A stretch of 24,974 nucleotides of DNA from JAYRWN01 sp041917975. Its GTDB lineage: Bacteria; Bacteroidota; Bacteroidia; Chitinophagales; Saprospiraceae. Shown one piece after another: positions 1 to 8,719 of this stretch. Location of the stretch: contig JAYRWN010000483.1 in NCBI GenBank assembly GCA_041917975.1, forward strand, positions 1 to 24,974, in the 5' to 3' direction. Under the pieces are notes generated by a model. It was not told where the DNA came from, made no database searches, and was given only the letters and a program-made list of their open reading frames with translations. How positions within the stretch are numbered: the stretch's first letter is position 1; each line of letters begins with the position of its first letter. Both the position numbers and the translations under genes were made by a program.

Positions 1-654
1 ATAATCTTTGGCTTCAGGGAGTAAGAGATAGTCTTGACCATTTGTTAAGGCAAAGGCTGAAAATTCGATGCCATGCAAAAACTCTTCGATCACCACACGA
101 CTACTGGCCGTTCCAAACTTGCCCTCTAACATCGCTGTAAGCTCGGCTTTGGCCTCATCCAGGTCAGTACAGATCAACACGCCTTTACCGGCAGCCAGAC
201 CATCAGCTTTTAAAACAATAGGAGGTTTCATTCCGGTCATAAAGGACAGAGCTTCCTGAAAATTGAATTGGGTTGCTTCAAAATACGTCGCTGTTGGGAT
301 TTGGTGGCGGGCCATAAAGGCTTTGGCAAAAGCTTTACTACCCTCTAACAAAGCCCCTTGAGCGGACGGACCGATGATGATTAACTGCTCAGGGCTGAAC
401 TTTAACCGCAAAAAATCATAAATACCTGCTACTAAAGGTACCTCAGGGCCAACTACCACCATATTTATGGCTTCTTTCCGAATAAAATCATCCAGCCCGG
501 TAAAGGTGGTCAGGTTCAGGTTCACATTATAACCGAAAAGAGAGGTGCCGGCATTTCCAGGGGCCACGAATAAAGCCTGACATCGTGGACTTTGAGTAAG
601 TTTCCAAGCCAGGGTATATTCCCTGCCACCGGAGCCTATAAGTAAGATGCGCAT
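1..654 (-). CDS. purD: Phosphoribosylamine-glycine ligase (GARS), N-terminal part, cut by window edge
   Basis: ATP-dependent ligase of de novo purine synthesis, joining phosphoribosylamine and glycine to give GAR in the cytoplasm. The frame is open from the ATG at 654 to base 1 (218 codons, no stop), so the C-terminal half lies outside the window. The start reads MRILLIGSGGREYTLAWKL, the PurD N-domain nucleotide-binding loop, followed by the APGNAGT segment. Further on come a VVGPEVPL segment, a GPS-A-LEGSKAFAK stretch, VLKADGLAAGKGV (ATP-grasp loop) and VVIEEFLHGIEFS, all typical of the family. The usual GGREHA is GGREYT here. The gene is divergent from ruvA with a promoter-like element at 684-691. 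Identity is from family motifs seen directly. Confidence 0.95.
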   Translation of the reverse strand, partial: MRILLIGSGGREYTLAWKLTQSPRCQALFVAPGNAGTSLFGYNVNLNLTTFTGLDDFIRKEAINMVVVGPEVPLVAGIYDFLRLKFSPEQLIIIGPSAQGALLEGSKAFAKAFMARHQIPTATYFEATQFNFQEALSFMTGMKPPIVLKADGLAAGKGVLICTDLDEAKAELTAMLEGKFGTASSRVVIEEFLHGIEFSAFALTNGQDYLLLPEAKDY

Positions 655-683
655 GTCACGAAAAACTTTTCAACCTAAGGCGG

Positions 684-691
684 CAAAGATA
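684..691 (-). promoter_or_regulatory. Putative purD -7 promoter element
   Basis: On the minus strand this reads TATCTTTG, a full match to the Bacteroidota sigma-A -7 consensus TAnnTTTG, 29 bases upstream of the purD ATG. I see no TTG at the expected -33 distance, so the assignment rests on the -7 match and its position. It lies only 15 bases from the ruvA element on the other strand. Confidence 0.5.
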
Positions 692-706
692 CTATTGAAT
701 AATTTA

Positions 707-714
707 TACCTTTG
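707..714 (+). promoter_or_regulatory. Putative ruvA -7 promoter element
   Basis: TACCTTTG matches the Bacteroidota -7 consensus TAnnTTTG and ends 22 bases before the ruvA GTG. No clear -33 TTG is seen at 17-23 bases upstream. The upstream region overlaps the purD -7 element. Confidence 0.5.
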
Positions 715-736
715 AATTTAAATTTAACATATATAA

Positions 737-1327
737 GTGATTGCATACATCCGTGGTAAATTCACCACCAAAACCCCCACACTGGTGCATATGGATGTCC
801 AAGGACTGGGATATGAAGTACACGTTTCCTTGAATACGTACAGTCAAATCCAACATCTTGCTGAAGGCACCTTATATACACTGTTGATCATTAAAGAAGA
901 TGCTCATGTGCTGTATGGTTTTGCTGAACCCATCGAAAAACAAATGTTTCAGCAACTCATCTCTGTCAGTGGCGTCGGACCTACTACTGCTCAGATTGTT
1001 TTGTCTTCCCTCACCCCGGCACAAGTTGGTGCTGCCATCCAACAGGAGGACGAACGTATCTTTCACCGGGTGAAAGGTATCGGTCCGAAGACCGCCAAAC
1101 GTATTATTATCGATCTTAAGGATAAGGTAATCAAAATCCAGGATCCCAAATTGTTAACATCTTCTCCCCTGGACAATACTATCCGCTCCGAAGCGTTATC
1201 AGCATTGGTTACATTAGGATTTAACCGGCCACAGGCGCAAAAAGCAGTCGATGATTTGTTAAAAAATTCTACAATAGTATGGAATGTGGAATCATTGTTG
1301 AAGGAAGCCCTGAAAGTTTTATCCTAA
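737..1327 (+). CDS. ruvA: Holliday junction branch migration protein RuvA
   Basis: DNA-binding subunit of the RuvAB branch-migration motor, which grips Holliday junctions as a tetramer and loads RuvB. The 196-residue product is close to the family length of about 200. Residues 1-62 are the OB-fold domain (MIAYIRGKF start, GLGYEV motif, EDAHVLYGF). Two helix-hairpin-helix motifs follow: SGVGPTTAQ near 77-86 and KGIGPKTAKR near 113-122. Residues 148-196 match the mobile C-terminal domain that contacts RuvB (SEALSALVTLGF). The start is GTG at 737; the first residues align with RuvA N-termini, so no earlier start is needed. It is followed 61 bases later by sprA, a neighbour pair known from other Bacteroidota such as Flavobacterium johnsoniae. 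Confidence 0.97.
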   Translation: MIAYIRGKFTTKTPTLVHMDVQGLGYEVHVSLNTYSQIQHLAEGTLYTLLIIKEDAHVLYGFAEPIEKQMFQQLISVSGVGPTTAQIVLSSLTPAQVGAAIQQEDERIFHRVKGIGPKTAKRIIIDLKDKVIKIQDPKLLTSSPLDNTIRSEALSALVTLGFNRPQAQKAVDDLLKNSTIVWNVESLLKEALKVLS

Positions 1328-1367
1328 ATATAACGAAAAATATTAATATATAATTCAATATCCCTTT

Positions 1368-1375
1368 TATATTTG
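1368..1375 (+). promoter_or_regulatory. Putative sprA -7 promoter element
   Basis: TATATTTG matches TAnnTTTG. It ends 13 bases before the GTG at 1389 and 22 bases before the in-frame ATG at 1398. With transcription normally starting a few bases downstream, the leader would be very short, which slightly favours ATG 1398 as the start. The ruvA-sprA gap around it is AT-rich and has no clear terminator. Confidence 0.5.
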
Positions 1376-1388
1376 CAAGGGATATCCC

Positions 1389-4300
1389 GTGAAGTTTATG
1401 AAGCATTGGTGGTTTGTACTATGGGTATTAATCGGATGGTTTATCAGTTATTTGCCTGCAACTAATCTGTCTACATCACCTCCTGATCCATATCGTGTCC
1501 TGGCTGTACTATTAAAAGATACTATTCCCCTCAAGGACCGGCAAGGCGACTATGTTAGTAACCCTAATAAAAATCCTTTTGATCTCAAAGATCCTAATGT
1601 AATTGATAAAAACGTGACCTATGATCCGGTTACCGGTCGTTACGTTATTACCGAGAAAATAGGCAACGATTATTTTCGTATGCCTACCTACATGACCCTG
1701 GAGGAATATTATGAATATAAGCGCAAAGAGCAAGATCAAGCCTACTTCCGTCGCCTTTCAGGATTTTCAGGAGGAGTAAGGTCTTCTACCGGTATCACTG
1801 ATCCGGTAGCTAAAATAGATGTGGAAAAAAGCCTCATCGACCGTTTATTCGGGGGCACCACGGTGGATATCAAACCTCAGGGTTTTATTGATCTCACCTT
1901 TGGCGGAAATTATCAAAACGTCAAAAACCCTTTATGGACGGAACGCCAACAACAACAGTTCATCTTTGATTTTGATATGGGGATCAACCTTAGTGCCAGC
2001 GGTAAGATCGGGGAGAAACTTAAACTTGACTTTAACTATAATTCGCAGGCTAATTTTGATTTTGACCAACAGATGAAGCTTGCATTCGATAGTGACCAGT
2101 TTAGCGAAGATGACATCATCAAAAAAATAGAAGCCGGAAACGTCTCCTTGCCACTAAAAAGCAGCTTGATCAAGGGTAGCCAAAATTTATTTGGGGTCAA
2201 AATGGAGACCCAATTTGGCCGCTTGAAGCTCTCGGGATTAGCTTCCCAGCAGCGTTCGCGCTCCCAGAGCTTGCAAATACAAGGTGGAGCATTGGTGCAA
2301 GAATCTCAGGTGTACATCCAGCGTTATGATGAAAACCGTCATTTTTTGGTGTCTCATTATAATCGCGAATCTTTTGAAGAAGCCTTGTCCAATTTACCGC
2401 AGATCAGCACGCTTTTTACCATCACCCGCATGGAAGTATGGGTCACTAATGACCGCAATGAAACTCAGAATGTCCGGGATATCATGGCCATTGCAGACCT
2501 GGGTGAATATGAGCGGATGACTAACAATCGTCCGGGATTTTGGCGTTCCGGAGTCGTTCCACCCCGGGATTATTTTGGTAATCATACTTTACCGGATAAC
2601 AACACTAACGCCATCTACCAAGGCGTCATTAATACGTCCAGTGCACGCAATCTTGATCAGGCGGTGGCAACCTTGGAAAGCGGGATGTTCGGCTTTCAAC
2701 AGGTGCGCGACTTTGAAAAGGTGCGTGCACGATTGCTCACCCCCAGTGAGTACACATTCCACCCTCAGTTGGGCTTCATATCATTAAATCTTAATCTGCG
2801 GCAGGATCAGGTTTTGGCGGTAGCCTACGAATACGTCTATAAAGGTAAAAAATATCAGGTCGGTGAACTCTCCTTAGATAGCCCGAATAACCCGGATACC
2901 TTGAGCGTGTTGTATGTTAAACTTTTAAAAGGAACCGCTCCACGGATAGATCTGCCTACGTGGGACCTGATGATGAAAAACTTCTATTCTATCAACGCTT
3001 ATCAGGTAGAACAAGAAGATTTCAGTCTGGATGTATTCTATGAAGATCCGGGCAAAGGGTTAAAGCGATTTTTGCCAGCTGAGGGCATCAGCAGTGTGCC
3101 CCTGATCAGTCTGTTTAACTTGGATAACTTGAATCAATTCGGCGACCCACAGCCGGATGGGGTCTTTGACTTTGTGCCCGGCCTCACCATATTTCCGCAA
3201 TATGGCCGCTTTATGTTTCCCGTCCTTGAGCCGTTTGGCTCTTCGTTAGCCAAACGTATGACTAATCCTAACGATTCAGTCTTATATACCTTCCAACCTT
3301 TATACGATTCTACATTATTCATTTCGCAGGAATTTGCCCAGCTCAACCGATATGTGATCAAAGTGCGGTACAAATCATCCAGCGCCGGAGGGATTAATTT
3401 GGGAGGTTTTAATATTCCGGATGGGTCGGTGCGCATCAACTCCGGAGGTCAGCAATTGCAGGAAGGTGTGGACTACCGGGTGGAAAACGGCCAGGTGAAA
3501 ATGTTGAATGAAGGTTTACAAAACTCCCAGGTACCGGTGGATATAAGTTATGAAGACAATAGTTTTTTTGGATTGCAGAACCGGACCATGCTGGGCTTAC
3601 GGGCGGAATACGATTTTAAGAACGACTTGGTACTTGGCGGGACGATGATGCGCTTATTCGAGCGCCCATTTACCCAAAAGGTCAATGTAGGAGATGATCC
3701 TATAAACAATAGTGTTTATGGCTTGGACATGAGTTACACCGGTGATGCCCCCTGGCTGACCAAATTTGTCGATGCTTTGCCGCTGTTATCCACCAAAGCA
3801 AAATCCAGATTTTCTACCCAAGCGGAGGTGGCGGCTTTAAAACCTGGTCACTCGCGGGCTATCAACTCTAAAATTGACAAAGGTGGGATCACCTACTTGG
3901 ATGATTTCGAAGGAAGTACTTCCAGTATTGACCTTAAGGTGCCCTATAATGCGTGGGTGTTGGCATCCGTACCTCAAAACAATCAGTACCCTGAAGGTCA
4001 GTTTTTGGATTCCACCATTTCTGGAGTGAACCGGGCATTATTGAACTGGTACCGCCTGGATGGTAACACGCCAGGAGATGGACAATGTGATAATCAGGAC
4101 CCCTATGTGCAACAAGTAACGAGGACAGAAATTTTTCCGCAGTACCAGCAAAGTCCACAGGGTTATGACTTTTTTTCCACCTTTGACCTGACTTATTATC
4201 CTAAAGAACGCGGTCAATATAATTTTGAACCTCCGAGAGGCACTGCTTATTCACCAGGGTTAAATTTTGATGGAACGCTAAAGAACCCGGAATCACGTTG

Positions 4301-7300
4301 GGCAGGTATCATGCGCTCCATCACTTACGGTACCGACTTTGAAGAGAATAACGTAGAGTACGTAGAGTTCTGGCTCCTGAATCCATTTATGTCCAAATGT
4401 GATGGTTCTCCGGTCACTAAAAATGGAAAGTTATTCATGGAATTAGGCAATATTTCTGAAGACATATTACGTGACTCACGCCGGATGTTTGAGAATGGAT
4501 TACCCAGACCGGGCAGCACCTCCCGTACGGACACCACCTCCTGGAGTCGCATCCCCAGGGTTCAGCCACTCATCAACGCTTTTGACAACGATCCGGCGGT
4601 CCGCGAATTACAAGATGTGGGACTGGACGGGGTTAATGATGAGGGAGAACGAACTTTGTTTGCCAATTATCTGAACCAACTCCAGCCAGGTGTGGTGGAC
4701 CCCAAGTTTATCGATGTAGTGCGCAACGACCCAGCTAATGATAATTTTAAATATTTCCGGGACTTTAATGAAGGGACTTCTATCCTTAACCGCTATAAAA
4801 ACTGGAACAACACGCAAGGCAATTCCCGCTCACCGGAACCTGGGCAAACGACCATCTCTTCTTACACCAATTACCCGGACAATGAAGACCTGAATAAGGA
4901 CAATACCCTCAATGAATCCGAGGGGTATTACCAATATGAAATACCGATCAATCAATCCAATGGCTTTCTGGAATTCAATGAGTTTATCACCGATTCAATC
5001 CAATCCGGATCAAACACCTGGTATCGTTTCAAAATACCGATTACCCAATTTACGCGCAGTTTTGGCAGCATCAACGGTTTTCGATCGATTCGCTTTATCC
5101 GGCTCATTTTAAAAGAGTTTGATGAACGGGTAACCTTCCGGTTTGCCTCTTTTGAATTGGTGCGCAATCAGTGGCGTCGCCTACGGTCCAACTTGTGTAC
5201 TGGTGATTTGATTGATAATGGCGATTTTGACTTAAATGAAGTAAACGTAGAGGAACATAACCAACGTCAACCGTTCAACTACGTCTTACCTAAAGGCATA
5301 CAGCGTGAAAATTTAGTCGGCCCTTATCCTAATTTACGCCAGAATGAGCAATCCTTGTCCCTGGATGTGTGTGGCCTTATCGATGGATGTGCACGCGGTA
5401 TTTATAAAGATTTTTACCGCGATTTGCGCAATTATGAACGGCTCAAAATGTTCGTTCATGCAGAATCACAGGATAATTTAGATAGTGGAGCCTTGCGTAT
5501 TTTCATGCGTATCGGACAGGATTTTATTAACAATTATTACGAATACGAAATACCCTTGGTGTTTTCTGATCGCAGCAGACCTTCGGATGCAGATGAGATT
5601 TGGAAAGAATCCAATGCTTTCGACTTCCCTTTACAACTGTTGGTGGAACTCAAAAAACAACGCAACAACCAAGGAATTCCTCTCACGGAGTTTTATAGCA
5701 TCACCGACCCGGATAAACCTAAAAACACCGTGCGTATCATCGGTAACCCTAACATCGGATTGGTGAAAAACATCATGATCGGGTTACGCAATCCTGCGGA
5801 CGATGGTACCGGGCCCATCTGCGCGGATGTGTGGATCAACGAACTTCGGGTAACCGGCTTGGATGAACGCGGTGGTGTGGCAGGTGTAGCCCGTATGGAT
5901 TTTCAGCTGGCGGACTTTGGAAATGTGACTCTGGCGGGAAACTTTAACACCATCGGTTGGGGAGCCATTGATGAACGTGTAGAGCAGCGCAGCAAAGAGG
6001 CAGTCATGGAATACAACCTCAATACCAACCTTGAATTGCATAAGTTTTTAGGTGAAAACACCAAACTGCGTTTACCTCTCTTCTTCCAGTATGCGAATAC
6101 CAACTCCCGACCATTGTTTGATCCTTATGACTTGGATGTTACTCTTCAGGATAAACTGCGGGATGCCGACTCACCGGAAATCCGGGATTCTATTGCCACC
6201 AATGCCCAGACCCGTAACACGGTCAAGAGTCTGAACTTTACCGATGTGCGAAAAGTACGGGCGGACAATACTAAAAAGCCCAAACCTTGGGATATCGAGA
6301 ATTTTAGCGCTACATACGTCTATTCTGCGATAGAAAATCAAAACCCCATCATCGAAGCTGACCGCGTCACCAATCACCGCGGTGAACTGGAATATAATTT
6401 TACCCGTCAGGCTAACTATTTACAGCCATTTAAGAATGTGGGCAAGAAAAGTAAATACATGAAGCTTATCTCCGAGCTGAACATAAACCCGTTGCCCAAT
6501 AACTTCACCGTCAACACTACGCTTAACCGTATTTTTGGGGAAAAGAGTTATCGTTTTTCCGAACCGGAGTTTAAGACCTGGTTCAACAAACGCTTCAATT
6601 GGGACCGCACTTATGTCCTGCAATGGGACCTCACTAAGTCCCTAAAATTAAACTTCACCGCCGAAAATAACGCAGTGATTGATGAACCTGACGAATACGT
6701 TAATCGGGCTAATCTACAACGTATTTCCAAGCAGGAGCGCCGTGACTCCATCCTTTCAAATCTGAAGGATTTCGGCCGGAATAAAAATTATCTGCAAAAC
6801 CTTAATCTGAGTTACACCTTACCCACCAAACACATTCCTATTTTGGACTGGATCACTGCCCGCGCTACCCTGGGTGCTCAATATTCCTGGAGTGCCAGGG
6901 CACTTAATGTTCAGGATTTAGGTAATATCCTTCAGAACAGTCAAAATCGTAACCTTACGGCTGATTTTAATTTTGAAAGTTTGTATAACAAGTGGGGTTA
7001 TTTGAAAAAAATAAATGGAGATAAGGGTACTTCATCGGTACGCAGACCGTCTGGAGGGCAACAGGCACCGGCCAGACCAGGAGCCGATGCGAAGAAAGAC
7101 CAAAAGGAAAGCCGGGAAGTGACCACCATTGAAAAGATTTTGATAAGGCCATTGTTGTTGGTTCGCAAAGCGAGATTTACTTATTCAGAAAATATCAGTT
7201 CGGTGGTGCCTGGCTTTACACCAGCGCCGTCCTTGTTAGGCCTAAGCAAAGGATTCGAAGCACCAGGGTGGAACTATGCCCTTGGTTTTGCCCCGTCTAA

Positions 7301-8555
7301 CCAATGGTTGGAAAGTACAGCCAATAAAGGTTGGATATCAGGTAGTCCGTTTCTAAATGATGAAATGATTCGTAACTCGACATTAAAATATGATGCTCAG
7401 GTTACACTGGAACCATTCACTGATTTTCGGATTGAAATCATGGCCAACAAAAATTATATCCAAAATCATTCGGAGTTTTTCCGCAATTGCGATACGCTTG
7501 GCCAATCATTCCTGCATCAGGTCCCACGGGATTTAGGCTCCTACACGGTGTCATATATGTCTATTAAAACATTGTTTGATAACGACAAAGATCAACTTAT
7601 CGAAAAATTTAAAGGATTTGAAGAAACGAGAAAAGTGATCTCTCAACGCCAAGGTACTGGCACACATGCTAAAGATGGAGCGGATTACACCGCTGGATAC
7701 GGACGTTACCAGCAAGATGTGTTGGTTCCTGCTTTTTTAGCTGCTTACACCGGCGCGACACCGAATGAAGTATCCTTGGATGTATTTAAGACTAAAGTCA
7801 GACCAAATTGGCAGGTGTCTTACAATGGCCTGAACAAGCTACCTTGGTTCTCGGACATGCTGGCCTCGTTTAATCTGACCCATGGTTATAAGTCCACCAT
7901 TACTATTAACTCTTACCAAACCAATATCGATTATCTGGATTTTGATCCGGTTTCTCCCCAGAATATTAATCCGCTTAGCCAGAATTATTATTCCCGGTTT
8001 GATATACCCAATGTGATTAATAATGAGTCTTTTAGCCCGCTAATCGGGGTGGATCTTAAAACCCGCAATAACATCAGTATCCGTTTTGATATGGCCATTA
8101 CCCGCAATCTGGCGCTTAACCTGACCGACTTTCAGGTCATTGAGACCAATACGGAGGCGATGACTTTTGGCGCCGGTTATACCATTCAGAATATCAATAT
8201 TCCATTTCTCAGCGGTAAAGGAAGTAAACGCAAAACTTCGCGTCAGCGCAGTAATGAAAATGCGCCTACCACCACCACTGGTACCACCGCCAGCAAAAGC
8301 AAGGACTTAAATTTTAAGCTGGATTATTCGGTTCGCGACGACATTACCATCAATCATATTTTGGACCAGGAAACCAGTGAAGCCACCAGAGGAACTAAAA
8401 CGGTGGGTCTCACTCCTTCCATAGATTATCAGGCGAATGATAACGTTAACCTGCGGTTTTTTGTAGATTATCGTAAAACAGTTCCGGCCACAACGCAAGC
8501 TTATCCGATAACTTCGGTACGCGGAGGTCTGACAGTCCGCTTATCCTTGAATTAA
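1389..8555 (+). CDS. sprA: T9SS outer-membrane translocon / cell surface protein SprA (Sov)
   Basis: Very large outer-membrane beta-barrel that forms the protein-conducting channel of the type IX secretion system; F. johnsoniae SprA (about 2400 residues) is a 36-strand barrel and the P. gingivalis homologue is Sov. The product has 2388 residues. Residues 1 to about 25 are a signal peptide with a Trp-rich hydrophobic core. What follows is alternating beta-barrel and plug-like sequence, including GFIDLTFGGNYQN, GKIGEKLKLDFNYN and GITYLDDFEGSTSSIDL, characteristic of the SprA family. It ends in a beta strand (GGLTVRLSLN), as outer-membrane barrels do. Two basic, low-complexity stretches near residues 1881-1912 and 2275-2305 probably form loops. 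The start is GTG 1389, with ATG 1398 as alternative. Other T9SS membrane core genes (porK, L, M, N) are not in the window; porZ is about 10 kb downstream. Confidence 0.97.
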   Translation: MKFMKHWWFVLWVLIGWFISYLPATNLSTSPPDPYRVLAVLLKDTIPLKDRQGDYVSNPNKNPFDLKDPNVIDKNVTYDPVTGRYVITEKIGNDYFRMPTYMTLEEYYEYKRKEQDQAYFRRLSGFSGGVRSSTGITDPVAKIDVEKSLIDRLFGGTTVDIKPQGFIDLTFGGNYQNVKNPLWTERQQQQFIFDFDMGINLSASGKIGEKLKLDFNYNSQANFDFDQQMKLAFDSDQFSEDDIIKKIEAGNVSLPLKSSLIKGSQNLFGVKMETQFGRLKLSGLASQQRSRSQSLQIQGGALVQESQVYIQRYDENRHFLVSHYNRESFEEALSNLPQISTLFTITRMEVWVTNDRNETQNVRDIMAIADLGEYERMTNNRPGFWRSGVVPPRDYFGNHTLPDNNTNAIYQGVINTSSARNLDQAVATLESGMFGFQQVRDFEKVRARLLTPSEYTFHPQLGFISLNLNLRQDQVLAVAYEYVYKGKKYQVGELSLDSPNNPDTLSVLYVKLLKGTAPRIDLPTWDLMMKNFYSINAYQVEQEDFSLDVFYEDPGKGLKRFLPAEGISSVPLISLFNLDNLNQFGDPQPDGVFDFVPGLTIFPQYGRFMFPVLEPFGSSLAKRMTNPNDSVLYTFQPLYDSTLFISQEFAQLNRYVIKVRYKSSSAGGINLGGFNIPDGSVRINSGGQQLQEGVDYRVENGQVKMLNEGLQNSQVPVDISYEDNSFFGLQNRTMLGLRAEYDFKNDLVLGGTMMRLFERPFTQKVNVGDDPINNSVYGLDMSYTGDAPWLTKFVDALPLLSTKAKSRFSTQAEVAALKPGHSRAINSKIDKGGITYLDDFEGSTSSIDLKVPYNAWVLASVPQNNQYPEGQFLDSTISGVNRALLNWYRLDGNTPGDGQCDNQDPYVQQVTRTEIFPQYQQSPQGYDFFSTFDLTYYPKERGQYNFEPPRGTAYSPGLNFDGTLKNPESRWAGIMRSITYGTDFEENNVEYVEFWLLNPFMSKCDGSPVTKNGKLFMELGNISEDILRDSRRMFENGLPRPGSTSRTDTTSWSRIPRVQPLINAFDNDPAVRELQDVGLDGVNDEGERTLFANYLNQLQPGVVDPKFIDVVRNDPANDNFKYFRDFNEGTSILNRYKNWNNTQGNSRSPEPGQTTISSYTNYPDNEDLNKDNTLNESEGYYQYEIPINQSNGFLEFNEFITDSIQSGSNTWYRFKIPITQFTRSFGSINGFRSIRFIRLILKEFDERVTFRFASFELVRNQWRRLRSNLCTGDLIDNGDFDLNEVNVEEHNQRQPFNYVLPKGIQRENLVGPYPNLRQNEQSLSLDVCGLIDGCARGIYKDFYRDLRNYERLKMFVHAESQDNLDSGALRIFMRIGQDFINNYYEYEIPLVFSDRSRPSDADEIWKESNAFDFPLQLLVELKKQRNNQGIPLTEFYSITDPDKPKNTVRIIGNPNIGLVKNIMIGLRNPADDGTGPICADVWINELRVTGLDERGGVAGVARMDFQLADFGNVTLAGNFNTIGWGAIDERVEQRSKEAVMEYNLNTNLELHKFLGENTKLRLPLFFQYANTNSRPLFDPYDLDVTLQDKLRDADSPEIRDSIATNAQTRNTVKSLNFTDVRKVRADNTKKPKPWDIENFSATYVYSAIENQNPIIEADRVTNHRGELEYNFTRQANYLQPFKNVGKKSKYMKLISELNINPLPNNFTVNTTLNRIFGEKSYRFSEPEFKTWFNKRFNWDRTYVLQWDLTKSLKLNFTAENNAVIDEPDEYVNRANLQRISKQERRDSILSNLKDFGRNKNYLQNLNLSYTLPTKHIPILDWITARATLGAQYSWSARALNVQDLGNILQNSQNRNLTADFNFESLYNKWGYLKKINGDKGTSSVRRPSGGQQAPARPGADAKKDQKESREVTTIEKILIRPLLLVRKARFTYSENISSVVPGFTPAPSLLGLSKGFEAPGWNYALGFAPSNQWLESTANKGWISGSPFLNDEMIRNSTLKYDAQVTLEPFTDFRIEIMANKNYIQNHSEFFRNCDTLGQSFLHQVPRDLGSYTVSYMSIKTLFDNDKDQLIEKFKGFEETRKVISQRQGTGTHAKDGADYTAGYGRYQQDVLVPAFLAAYTGATPNEVSLDVFKTKVRPNWQVSYNGLNKLPWFSDMLASFNLTHGYKSTITINSYQTNIDYLDFDPVSPQNINPLSQNYYSRFDIPNVINNESFSPLIGVDLKTRNNISIRFDMAITRNLALNLTDFQVIETNTEAMTFGAGYTIQNINIPFLSGKGSKRKTSRQRSNENAPTTTTGTTASKSKDLNFKLDYSVRDDITINHILDQETSEATRGTKTVGLTPSIDYQANDNVNLRFFVDYRKTVPATTQAYPITSVRGGLTVRLSLN

Positions 8556-8609
8556 TACAAACATCTGGGTTAAATCAACGTTAATTGATATATTCTTTAT
8601 AAAGTCCTA

Positions 8610-8623
8610 ACTGTTTTTACAGT
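8610..8623 (+). repeat. Short perfect inverted repeat in the sprA-kinase gap
   Basis: ACTGT-TTTT-ACAGT: a perfect 5-bp stem around a 4-base T loop, 55 bases after the sprA stop. No T-run follows, so it is a poor rho-independent terminator. It sits just ahead of a larger inverted repeat and may be part of the same control region. Confidence 0.5.
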
Positions 8624-8626
8624 CTT

Positions 8627-8655
8627 GAGGATATGGTATATACATGCATATCCTC
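8627..8655 (+). repeat. Perfect 9-bp inverted repeat upstream of the sensor kinase
   Basis: GAGGATATG (8627-8635) and CATATCCTC (8647-8655) are exact inverted copies around an 11-base centre that is itself mostly palindromic (GTATATAC). The sequence after it is not T-rich, so a terminator is unlikely. It ends 32 bases before a -7-like element at 8688-8695, a position suited to an activator or autoregulator operator (inference). Confidence 0.6.
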
Positions 8656-8687
8656 TGTAGAGCAAAAATGGAATGACTTTTTTCGCC

Positions 8688-8695
8688 TATTTTTG
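8688..8695 (+). promoter_or_regulatory. Putative -7 promoter element of the sensor kinase gene
   Basis: TATTTTTG matches TAnnTTTG and ends 24 bases before the ATG at 8720. No TTG is seen at the usual -33 distance, which would fit a promoter that depends on an activator bound at the nearby inverted repeat (inference). Confidence 0.4.
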
Positions 8696-8719
8696 TTTGT
8701 CCGGAAGGACAGTGTTTTC

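Noticed and set aside
3134..3439. 101-codon minus-strand open frame inside sprA
   Set aside because: It overlaps conserved SprA sequence and shows no signal, domain or start context.
8633..8719. Extended N-terminus of the sensor kinase from an ATG at 8633
   Set aside because: It starts inside an inverted repeat and upstream of the -7 element, and places 29 unrelated residues ahead of a normal MDKKK membrane-anchor start.
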